Source: Candidatus Cloacimonadota bacterium
GTDB lineage: Bacteria > Muiribacteriota > UBA6191 > JACPRK01
Assembly (NCBI GenBank): GCA_021772705.1
Contig: JAJFLN010000257.1
Coordinates: 1-5,572, forward strand
Direction: 5' to 3'
Length of the DNA: 5,572 nucleotides
Shown: positions 1 to 5,533 of the stretch, one piece after another
Layout of the letters: each line of letters begins with the position of its first letter
Position numbering within the stretch: position 1 is the stretch's first letter
Program-made: the position numbers and the translations under genes
Notes under the pieces: model-generated
What the model saw: the letters and a program-made list of their open reading frames with translations, nothing else
Told to the model about the DNA's origin: nothing
Database searches by the model: none

Positions 1-1
1 A

Positions 2-76
2 TTCGCCAAGGTGGTGGACTGGGGCAAGGAGCAGATCCTCGAAGGCCGCCCCCGTCACGAGGTCTACGAGAGCTAG
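2..76 (+). CDS. 3' end of an unrecognised protein-coding gene
   Basis: Only the last 24 codons are present; the gene starts outside the window. The frame ends in TAG and reads ...VVDWGKEQILEGRPRHEVYES. Almost every codon ends in G or C, as in the clear genes downstream, and the peptide has a normal mixed composition, which supports real coding. The frame used by the next gene is also open across this stretch but would give an arginine- and glycine-rich peptide, so I prefer this one. The next gene begins 59 bases later on the same strand, so the two may share a transcript. The fragment is too short to assign a family or function. Confidence 0.65.
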   Translation, partial: FAKVVDWGKEQILEGRPRHEVYES

Positions 77-135
77 CCAGAAGGGCTCCGGGCGGAACTC
101 CATCCGGATCGGTCACGGGGCGGCCGCGACACGCC

Positions 136-768
136 ATGCACCTCGACGATACCCTCGAAAACTACATGCGGAAGACAGCCGATTTCCACGGCTGCTTCAA
201 GAAAGCGCCGGGAATCGTGATCGGCTGCTACATGGTCGAGTACGCCTTGGAGCTGCTGGGGGATGTGGAAGGCACGTTGAACGCCGTGTCCGAGACGCGG
301 GTCTGCCTGTCCGACTGTATCCAGGTCATGACGGGCTGCACGCTGGGGAACAAGCATCTCAAACTCGCTGACCACATCGGACGGTACGCCTGCTCGATTT
401 ATGACCGGGACACCCGGAGGGGCGTGCGGGTCTACCTTGACCTCTCGAAGATCGACCCCGAGCGCTGCCCCGAACTTCATGCCTTCCACCTGAGGCAACG
501 GGATCCGAGAGTGCTCTCGGACATGGATTTCCGGAAGCGCAGCGGCGAGAAAGTCGTGGCCGAGTTCCTGCGGGTGAAGAGGGATGTCCTGTCCTGGCAT
601 CCCGTCGTTGTCTCCTATCGACGGAAAGACCCCATGGACCCCTCCGTCCCCTGCACCCGGTGCGGCGAGCCCTTCCTGAAGAAGTCTCCCGAGCCGGGAG
701 CCTGCCCCGCATGTTCCGGAGATTCTTACTATGCCATCCCGGAGGGGGAGGGGAGTGGTGGCTCGTGA
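136..768 (+). CDS. FmdE-family metal-binding protein with C-terminal zinc ribbon
   Basis: This 210-residue protein belongs to the FmdE family, named after an extra gene in molybdenum formylmethanofuran dehydrogenase operons of methanogens. Homologues are widespread in anaerobic bacteria, where the role is mostly unknown. Seen in the sequence: FHG at 17-19 followed by APGIVIG at 24-30, then the family signature E53, C57, D60, IQ, GCT (C68) and G71, and a C-terminal four-cysteine ribbon, CTRC at 173-176 and CPAC at 190-193. Length is typical. The usual HGHxCPG-type metal-binding loop is altered to HGCFKKAPG, so the metal site may differ. ATG 136 is the first start that leaves a normal FmdE N-terminus. 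Its ribosome binding site is weak (GGGGCGG at 117-123, 12 bases away), which may mean coupling to the upstream gene. No formylmethanofuran dehydrogenase subunits are visible, so a methanogenic role is not supported. Family call is firm; function is open. Confidence 0.85.
   Translation: MHLDDTLENYMRKTADFHGCFKKAPGIVIGCYMVEYALELLGDVEGTLNAVSETRVCLSDCIQVMTGCTLGNKHLKLADHIGRYACSIYDRDTRRGVRVYLDLSKIDPERCPELHAFHLRQRDPRVLSDMDFRKRSGEKVVAEFLRVKRDVLSWHPVVVSYRRKDPMDPSVPCTRCGEPFLKKSPEPGACPACSGDSYYAIPEGEGSGGS
741..767 (+). promoter_or_regulatory. Purine-rich ribosome binding site and GTGA start/stop overlap
   Basis: A G/A-only run at 741-755 lies 9 bases before GTG 765. That GTG overlaps the TGA stop (766-768) of the fmdE-like gene in a GTGA arrangement. 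This is the classic layout for translational coupling and decides the start of the methyltransferase. Upstream ATGs in the same frame at 660 and 711 would lie deep inside the previous gene and add a non-conserved peptide. Confidence 0.7.
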
Positions 769-1412
769 GCGGTGGAGCCGACCGGAGTAGATCGCCGGAG
801 GAAACGGGAGTTGCCGGCGAACCCGCCGACAGCCAGCAGATAGCGGATCACGGCAGGGACCAGTGGAATGAGCGTCACCGCTCCCGGGATGGCGACGAGG
901 CGAGACCTCCTTCAGAGTTCTTGATCGACCTGGCTCACTTGCTCGGCCCGCCAGGAAAGGTGATCGACCTGGCCGGAGGCCAGGGCCGGAACGGGTTGCA
1001 TCTTGCGGCCCTCGGCCACGACGTGGAGATCTGGGACATCTCCGTCGAGGCCCTGGGCAGGACCCGAGAGGAGGCTGCGAGGCGGAACCTGCGGGTGGAG
1101 ACCCTCGAGGTGGACCTGGAGAACTCCCGGCCCGGACCCAGTAGCGCTGATTCGTTGCTCTGCTTCTACTATCTGCAGCGGTCCCTGTTCCAGTCCATGA
1201 TCGCTGCCCTGCGGCCTGGCGGGACCATCGTGATGGAGACATTCACTTTAGACCAGCAGTCCTCAGGGCGAGGTCCCAGGAATCCAGCCTATCTCCTCGG
1301 TCCCAACGAACTGCTGAGTGCCTTCTCCTCTCTCAGGATCTTGCGCTATCGTGAAGAGGAGTTGCCCGATGGCGATCACGTGGCGAGTATCCTGGCCCGA
1401 AGGGAGGGGTGA
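765..1412 (+). CDS. Class I SAM-dependent methyltransferase (TehB/UbiE-like fold)
   Basis: With the GTG start the protein has 215 residues and should be a soluble cytoplasmic methyltransferase using S-adenosylmethionine. Roughly the first 30 residues are polar and low in complexity. WNERHR at 34-39 matches the W-(D/N)-ERY lead-in common in this group. The glycine-rich SAM motif I, VIDLAGGQGRN, is at 66-76, the acidic motif II (WDIS, Asp91) follows, then a DLEN-type motif, an LRPGG turn after the fourth strand, and METFTLDQQ. The order matches small TehB-like methyltransferases, but the acceptor cannot be read from the sequence; tellurite, quinones and small thiols are all possible and none is shown. 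It overlaps the fmdE-like gene by 4 bases, and the next gene starts 4 bases after its stop, so the three are almost certainly cotranscribed. Fold call is firm; substrate is unknown. Confidence 0.85.
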   Translation: MSGGADRSRSPEETGVAGEPADSQQIADHGRDQWNERHRSRDGDEARPPSEFLIDLAHLLGPPGKVIDLAGGQGRNGLHLAALGHDVEIWDISVEALGRTREEAARRNLRVETLEVDLENSRPGPSSADSLLCFYYLQRSLFQSMIAALRPGGTIVMETFTLDQQSSGRGPRNPAYLLGPNELLSAFSSLRILRYREEELPDGDHVASILARREG

Positions 1413-1416
1413 GGCC

Positions 1417-2001
1417 ATGAGTGAGCCCGATTTCGAGGTCTACGTCGCACTCATGAGTCTCGACGTGACCTCCCTAGATGTGGAGCGGAGGATCGTCACA
1501 TTCAGGTACTCCGCTGACGGTATCGCCGGTGCCGTCACGGGAGACATCAGCCTGCCCATCCAGGAAGGGGACCTCATGACTCAACAGCTCTTCTCCAGGC
1601 TCTCTCAGGATGTTCTGTCCAGGGCCGGGACCATGGCCAACAACGAGCTCATCACGAACCTTGCGGAGATTGAACCGCTGCTGCTCTCATTTCTCTCAAA
1701 CTTCGACCGGGTCGCAGATGTGCTGGAGTCGGAATCATCTGACCTGGCCATGGCCCGAACCGATGGCATCGACTTCCTGTCCAAGCAGGTCAGCCTCTAC
1801 GGCAAGGAGATACCCGAAAGGGTGTCGATCCTCCTTCGCCGGGCGACCAGCAATCTGGAGTACGGTTATGATGACGAGAGCTTCCGGGAATTGGCGAAGA
1901 TCGACATCCTGGAGCCAGGAAACCCGGAGGCCAGAGCGCTCCGGAAGAAGGCGATGGCCTCACCCAAGAAGGCCGCCGGTAAGAAGAAACGGCGCCATTG
2001 A
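1417..2001 (+). CDS. Unrecognised 194-residue protein with TPR-like helix pair and basic tail
   Basis: I do not recognise the family. ATG 1417 is chosen because AGGGAGGGG at 1401-1409 lies 7 bases upstream and it follows the previous stop by 4 bases; the earlier in-frame ATG at 1318 lies inside the methyltransferase gene. Residues 5-50 look beta-rich (FEVYVALMSLDV, RIVTFRYSA). Residues 50-145 are mainly helical and acidic, and include LAEIEPLLLSFLSNFDRVADVL. Residues about 147-180 resemble one tetratricopeptide repeat, with a hallmark-like EPGNPEARAL. The last 14 residues are strongly basic (SPKKAAGKKKRRH), a type of tail that often contacts nucleic acid or acidic surfaces. No signal peptide or membrane segment is seen, so it is probably cytoplasmic. 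Its position between two methyltransferase genes suggests cotranscription but not a function. Confidence 0.85.
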   Translation: MSEPDFEVYVALMSLDVTSLDVERRIVTFRYSADGIAGAVTGDISLPIQEGDLMTQQLFSRLSQDVLSRAGTMANNELITNLAEIEPLLLSFLSNFDRVADVLESESSDLAMARTDGIDFLSKQVSLYGKEIPERVSILLRRATSNLEYGYDDESFRELAKIDILEPGNPEARALRKKAMASPKKAAGKKKRRH

Positions 2002-2011
2002 CCCCCATCAC

Positions 2012-2034
2012 AGGAGGAGGGAAGGAGTGCCGTG
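2012..2034 (+). promoter_or_regulatory. Ribosome binding site for the upstream pcm start
   Basis: AGGAGG at 2012-2017 and AAGGAG at 2022-2027 precede GTG 2032 by 14 and 4 bases. Neither spacing is ideal, but together they give a long purine-rich docking site. No other ATG, GTG or TTG start in this frame lies between here and the lipobox except a GTG inside the hydrophobic core, so this start is what supplies the signal peptide. Confidence 0.6.
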
Positions 2035-2838
2035 AGTTCCAGATCCGTTGCCGCCAAATGGGGCACCATCAACGAGATTCAGTCGGGACGCGCCAAGGCG
2101 ATTCTTCTGGCGGCAGTGCTGCTCGTAGGATGCGCACGGGGAGAGGACTACTTCGTGAGTCGAAGACGAGAGATGGTACAGGAGCAACTCGAGGCCAGGG
2201 GCATCCGCTCCGAGGCAGTCCTTCGGAGCATGACCAACGTGCCCAGGGAGCAGTTCGTTCCTCTCTCGGTGAAGCGCCAGTCCTATCGCGATGGACCCCT
2301 GCCGATCGGAGAGGGGCAGACCATCTCCCAGCCCTACGTCGTTGCTCTCATGACAGAGTCTCTGAACCTCGAGAAGGGTGAGAAGGTCCTGGAGATTGGA
2401 ACCGGAAGCGGCTATCAGGCGGCCGTGCTCGACGAGATGGGCTGCCAGGTGTACTCCATCGAAATCGTGGCCTCCCTGGGCCGCTCAGCCCGGGCAGCCC
2501 TGGACGCAGCCGGTCACGGAGACGTACAGACCCGCATCGGTGACGGTTACCAGGGTTGGCCTGACCAGGCTCCTTTCGGTGCCATCATCGTTACCTGCGC
2601 ACCGGATCACATCCCCCTGCCGCTGGTCGATCAGCTGCGAGAGGGCGGCAGGATGTGCATCCCCGTCGGTCCAGAGAACCAGGTTCAGACACTGACGATG
2701 GTGAGAAAGCGGGACGGCCGGATGGAGACTGAGGCCCTGATCCCCGTCCGATTCGTGCCCCTGACTCGCTCCTCAGACGGGAGCGCTCCAGCGCTGCAGT
2801 CCAGCAGCGAGGCAGCAATCACCTCATCGGGAGAGTAG
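2032..2838 (+). CDS. pcm: Protein-L-isoaspartate O-methyltransferase with apparent lipoprotein signal peptide
   Basis: This 268-residue protein is the Pcm repair enzyme, which methylates L-isoaspartyl residues in damaged proteins using S-adenosylmethionine. Clear family motifs in order are VPREQFVP at 70-77, PIGEGQTISQPYVV at 91-104, SAM motif I VLEIGTGSGYQ at 119-129, GDGYQGW at 170-176, IIVTCAP at 185-191, PVG at 211-213 and the terminal PVRFVPL at 238-244. Unlike E. coli Pcm, which is cytoplasmic and about 208 residues, it starts with basic residues (R20, K22), a hydrophobic core at 23-33 and the lipobox LVGC with Cys34, the pattern of a signal-peptidase-II lipoprotein. A serine-rich tail follows residue 245. 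GTG 2155 (residue 42) has its own ribosome-binding sequence and would give a standard cytoplasmic Pcm. The gene is last in the left operon, 30 bases after its neighbour. Enzyme family is certain; location is inferred. Confidence 0.93.
   Translation: MSSRSVAAKWGTINEIQSGRAKAILLAAVLLVGCARGEDYFVSRRREMVQEQLEARGIRSEAVLRSMTNVPREQFVPLSVKRQSYRDGPLPIGEGQTISQPYVVALMTESLNLEKGEKVLEIGTGSGYQAAVLDEMGCQVYSIEIVASLGRSARAALDAAGHGDVQTRIGDGYQGWPDQAPFGAIIVTCAPDHIPLPLVDQLREGGRMCIPVGPENQVQTLTMVRKRDGRMETEALIPVRFVPLTRSSDGSAPALQSSSEAAITSSGE
2138..2157 (+). promoter_or_regulatory. Possible internal ribosome binding site and second start of pcm
   Basis: GGGGAGAGG at 2138-2146 sits 8 bases before an in-frame GTG at 2155. 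A protein begun there would open MSRRREMVQEQL, close to the N-terminus of E. coli Pcm from memory (MVSRRVQALLDQL), and would lack the signal peptide. The spacing is better than that of the upstream GTG. Whether it is used cannot be told from sequence. Confidence 0.45.
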
Positions 2839-2897
2839 GCTCCTTGCGCGGATCGACCGTACTTGTGGCCAGACCTGGGAAGCCTGGGCTCTCAGGA

Positions 2898-2927
2898 TGC
2901 ATAGCCATACCGGCTATGCAGCTTTTA
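2898..2927 (+). terminator. Hairpin, probable intrinsic terminator of the pcm operon
   Basis: A perfect 9-bp stem (TGCATAGCC at 2898-2906 with GGCTATGCA at 2912-2920) closes a 5-base loop, ATACC. On the + strand it is followed by GCTTTTACGCC, a short and broken T stretch, so termination may be partial. It lies about 60 bases after the pcm stop. The right arm overlaps the last codon and stop of the convergent small gene. On the - strand no T tract follows, so it fits the + strand transcript better. Confidence 0.55.
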
Positions 2928-3042
2928 CGCCTTTATAGTAGATGACGAAGTTGCAGCGAATGCACTTGATGCTGTTGGGCAGTGCATCGTCGGGATTGAG
3001 CCGGGCCTTGATCATCTGATGGTGGCAAACGGGGCAGATCAT
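2914..3042 (-). CDS. Small four-cysteine zinc-ribbon protein (42 residues)
   Basis: Reading the - strand from ATG at 3042 to TAG at 2914 gives a 42-residue protein with CPVC at residues 3-6 and CIRC at 27-30, spaced by 20 residues, which is a zinc-ribbon arrangement. Between them are KARLNP and ALPNSIK; after the second pair comes NFVIYYKG. The spacing and the hydrophobic residues around the knuckles resemble MJ0042-type zinc-ribbon modules, but this is by eye. A ribosome binding site, GGAGAGG (complement of 3051-3057), stands 8 bases before the ATG, and an in-frame stop further upstream with no other start between fixes the N-terminus. The gene converges on pcm and diverges from the membrane protein gene. 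It is too short for most gene callers. Likely cytoplasmic, binding zinc and possibly a nucleic acid or protein partner; the actual function is unknown. Confidence 0.8.
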   Translation of the reverse strand: MICPVCHHQMIKARLNPDDALPNSIKCIRCNFVIYYKGVKAA

Positions 3043-3071
3043 CTCTCGTGCCTCTCCAGTCCAGGAGCTTC

Positions 3072-3086
3072 AGTGGCAGAACCACT
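3072..3086. repeat. Short inverted repeat in the divergent intergenic region
   Basis: AGTGG (3072-3076) and its complement CCACT (3082-3086) flank CAGAA. It lies between two divergently transcribed genes, 30 bases upstream of the zinc-ribbon start, where an operator could sit. Five-bp arms are short enough to occur by chance. No convincing -35/-10 pair is visible nearby on either strand. Confidence 0.35.
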
Positions 3087-3092
3087 ACTGTC

Positions 3093-3116
3093 ATCGGCGG
3101 TTTTGGCCGATTCTTT
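3093..3116 (+). promoter_or_regulatory. Hairpin with T-rich 3' flank just before the membrane protein gene
   Basis: ATCGGC (3093-3098) pairs with GCCGAT (3106-3111) around GGTTTTG, and TCTTT follows directly. The ribosome binding site AAGAGG (3117-3122) of the membrane protein gene begins one base later. The shape is that of a weak terminator or attenuator read on the + strand. It could stop read-through from the pcm side or regulate the downstream gene; neither is proven, and the stem has only 6 bp. Confidence 0.4.
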
Positions 3117-3127
3117 AAGAGGTTCTG

Positions 3128-5533
3128 ATGAGAAACGAATCCAACCCACAGCCTGAAATCCGGTCGCAGGGGCGTCGATGCTTCCTGCTGCTGACGCTGT
3201 TGAGCTTCTGCCTCTTCGGTGCCGGAGTCTGGACTGTCTTCGACTTCACCTGCGATGACGCCGGTATCAGCTTCAGCTATGCCCGGAGTCTCGCGGAAGG
3301 GAAGGGGCTGGTGCTGACGCCGGGCTCGGAGCGGGTGGAGGGATACTCCAACCTGATCTGGGTCATCCTCCTCTCCTTCGCCATCGGACATGGCCTGGAT
3401 CCGGCAATGGCCGCCAAGGTGATGGCCTCCATGGCCGGCCTTGTCTGCCTCTTCCTGACCGCTCTCTTGCCTGGGCGCATCGAGGACCGGGACCCGGAGC
3501 CACTGGACACAGTTCCGGCCCTCCTCCTGGCATCGTCGACGCCATTCATCTATTGGACGGCGGGAGGCCTGGAAAATTCTCTCTTCACCATGTTGCTCCT
3601 GGTGGCTGTCTGGGCGTTCCTGGGAGAGTTGAGACGGAAGGAGGCCTTCCCGCTCTCGGCGCTCTGCATCGTCCTGGCATCCATGACTCGACCCGAGGGT
3701 CCGCTCTATGCCCTGGTAGCCGTTCCGGCTCTGTTGCTCTGCAGACCCTGGAACATCCGGGCCGGCGTCTACTGGGTGGGCGCGTTCTCGATCCCATTTG
3801 GAACTTTCCTGACCTGGAGATACCTGTACTTCGGTGACTGGCTGCCCAACGTCTACCACGCCAAACTGCCGGATCTCGGACTCCCCCCCCTCACACGGGC
3901 ATCCAGTGGACTGGCCTACCTGTCCTCCTACTTCGAAACCTGGCCGCTTTATCTGATGGTCCTGGCCCTCTTGGGAGCAGCGGCCCTGGTTCGGTCGAGG
4001 ACAGGCGCCTGGCTGGTGGGCTGCCTGATCGCAGCTCTGTCCTTCATTGTCTTCGCCGGCGGCGACTGGATGCAGCACCATCGGTTCATGACCCCAGCCC
4101 TTCCGTTCCTCTTCTTGTGCCTGGGGCAGGGCCTGGCTCTCCTGGTTCGCTTCTACTACAGTCCCGACCGAGTCCGGCTCGGGCTCAATGGCCCATCGGT
4201 CGCCGCCGTCTTCACCGTGGTTCTTGTCCTGGGACGTCTGATCACGCCTGCTGCATTTGATACGGCGAACGCGCCCGGCCGCTACCGAGTCACATTTGAA
4301 AGCCGGGTCAACCGAGGCCTGGAGTTCGCCCGGATGGCCCGCGCGGCCGGTCTGGAATCAGCATCCTTGGCCGAACCCGATGCAGGCGGAACCTCCTGGG
4401 CTTCAGGGCTCACGTTCATCGATCTCACGGGGCTAACAGATCGAACTCTGGCAACCTGGGGACACAGAGCCAAGGCCAGGGATGAGTATCTCTTCGGTCA
4501 CCGGCGACCCACGTTCCTCCGGTGGCACGGAGTCTGGGGAAAGGCCACAGGTCTCGAGGGCTCCCCCCATGTGGCCAGGGACTACATCCGGCTACCAGCC
4601 CTCCCGGGTGACCAGCCGGAAGATCGGAATTTCGTCCGCCGGGAAGTCCTGATTGCCGGAAGCAACGAGGTTCCACAGTATCCTCTGGCCAGCAGCTTCG
4701 GCGGGGAAATCACTCTCACAGGCCTCACAGTCCTGACCGATCATGTCGCCCCGGGTGGTTGCGTCGACCTCCTCCTCTACTGGTCGAGGGGAATCTCGCC
4801 AAGCGCCGGAGTTCACGAGATTGGCGTCAGGCTCAGCGGGCAGGAGAGGCCGATTACCCTCACCCACGACCTGGCCATCGGATGGTTCCCGGCGATGAAC
4901 TGGAAGCCGGAGGAACGAATCCGCGAGAGAGTCCGGATGCCGATTCCCCCAGATGCCACGGAAGGTGACTACCGGCTGGTCATCACGGCTCGATCCTTCG
5001 CAGGCCGTCTCTTGCCCGTTCGCGCACGGCGCGCACTGGAGGCGACGGTCGCGGTGGGCCGGGAGTCGGCGCGACGCCGTTCACTCGATCTGGGAGAGGC
5101 CCTGCTGGCCACAGGGAGCGATGGCGAGTCTCGAGTCGGGGTCTGGCATCAGGTGCGACAGCTTGAATGCAGCGCCTCCCTGACGGAGGCCGAGCTGATC
5201 CGATACCGAAAGGCAGCGGCATCGCGACTCCTCGATGTGGCAAAGGCCGAGCTGATCCGAATCTCCAGGGGAGACGGCGGAGTTCACGAAATGGAGGCCG
5301 CCGCGTGCGTCCTCCAGGCCCGTGACTGGGGCGTCAAGGATGAGCAGGTCTCGGGCCGGCTCCTGAACCGACTCCTGACTCGATCATCGGAGCTGCAGGC
5401 CGAGGGGAACACCCGCACTGCGCTGGGCAAGCTGGCGCTGGCGCTGAAGGTCGACGGCGGAAGCGTCAAAGCACTCCGAAGCCGGGATCGACTCTGGGCA
5501 GAGTTTGTCGCCCAAGACGCATCTGCTCACTGA
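3128..5533 (+). CDS. GT-C-type membrane glycosyltransferase with C-terminal beta-sandwich and helical region
   Basis: This 801-residue polytopic membrane protein looks like a GT-C-fold glycosyltransferase, which uses lipid-linked sugars on the outer face of the cytoplasmic membrane. About a dozen hydrophobic segments fall between residues 17 and 372. The first outer loop has the DDA motif (D43, D44, the expected catalytic acids) followed by SFSYARSLAEG and VEGYSNLIW. Further family-like signatures are GGLEN at 146-150, TRPEG at 187-191, WRYLYFGDWLPNVYHAK at 230-246 and GGDWMQHHRF at 311-320. Residues about 390-480 form a soluble part with the FIDLTGLTD pattern. Residues about 524-640 look like a beta-sandwich (FGGEITLTG, VDLLLYW, GDYRLVI). 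From about 680 the chain is helical. AAGAGG at 3117-3122 is 5 bases before ATG 3128. The pattern is shared with the AftB-like arabinosyltransferase group, but donor and acceptor are unknown; cell-envelope glycan or protein glycosylation is an inference. Confidence 0.85.
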   Translation: MRNESNPQPEIRSQGRRCFLLLTLLSFCLFGAGVWTVFDFTCDDAGISFSYARSLAEGKGLVLTPGSERVEGYSNLIWVILLSFAIGHGLDPAMAAKVMASMAGLVCLFLTALLPGRIEDRDPEPLDTVPALLLASSTPFIYWTAGGLENSLFTMLLLVAVWAFLGELRRKEAFPLSALCIVLASMTRPEGPLYALVAVPALLLCRPWNIRAGVYWVGAFSIPFGTFLTWRYLYFGDWLPNVYHAKLPDLGLPPLTRASSGLAYLSSYFETWPLYLMVLALLGAAALVRSRTGAWLVGCLIAALSFIVFAGGDWMQHHRFMTPALPFLFLCLGQGLALLVRFYYSPDRVRLGLNGPSVAAVFTVVLVLGRLITPAAFDTANAPGRYRVTFESRVNRGLEFARMARAAGLESASLAEPDAGGTSWASGLTFIDLTGLTDRTLATWGHRAKARDEYLFGHRRPTFLRWHGVWGKATGLEGSPHVARDYIRLPALPGDQPEDRNFVRREVLIAGSNEVPQYPLASSFGGEITLTGLTVLTDHVAPGGCVDLLLYWSRGISPSAGVHEIGVRLSGQERPITLTHDLAIGWFPAMNWKPEERIRERVRMPIPPDATEGDYRLVITARSFAGRLLPVRARRALEATVAVGRESARRRSLDLGEALLATGSDGESRVGVWHQVRQLECSASLTEAELIRYRKAAASRLLDVAKAELIRISRGDGGVHEMEAAACVLQARDWGVKDEQVSGRLLNRLLTRSSELQAEGNTRTALGKLALALKVDGGSVKALRSRDRLWAEFVAQDASAH
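5187..5260 (+). repeat. 17-base direct repeat inside the membrane protein gene
   Basis: AGGCCGAGCTGATCCGA occurs at 5187-5203 and again, exactly, at 5244-5260. The copies are 57 bases, or 19 codons, apart and in the same frame, each coding for AELIR (residues 688-692 and 707-711). They may be the trace of a small tandem duplication in the helical C-terminal region, or chance. The residues between copies do not otherwise match. Confidence 0.5.

Noticed and set aside
1..135. Possible N-terminal extension of the FmdE-like protein, whose frame is open to the window start
   Set aside because: The extension would be Arg/Gly-rich, has no ATG, GTG or TTG start in 77-135, and overlaps a better coding frame ending at 76.
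660..764. Upstream ATG starts (660, 711) for the methyltransferase
   Set aside because: They would put the start inside the FmdE-like coding region and add a non-conserved peptide, while GTG 765 has a strong ribosome binding site and stop/start overlap.
73..1242. 389-residue open frame on the - strand
   Set aside because: It lies opposite the FmdE-like and methyltransferase genes, is rich in Arg, Gly, Pro and Ser, and shows no family motif. Long antisense frames are common in GC-rich DNA.
1318..1416. Upstream ATG start for the 194-residue protein
   Set aside because: The added 33 residues are a frame-shifted reading of the methyltransferase end, and ATG 1417 has its own Shine-Dalgarno sequence.
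1998..2381. 127-residue + strand open frame overlapping pcm
   Set aside because: It is a shadow frame with Arg/Gly-rich composition. The pcm frame carries unmistakable family motifs over the same bases.
2933..4081. 382-residue open frame on the - strand opposite the membrane protein gene
   Set aside because: It is rich in Gln, Glu, Gly and Ser with no recognisable domain. It also runs through the zinc-ribbon gene in a different frame, and the + strand protein has clear membrane and family motifs.
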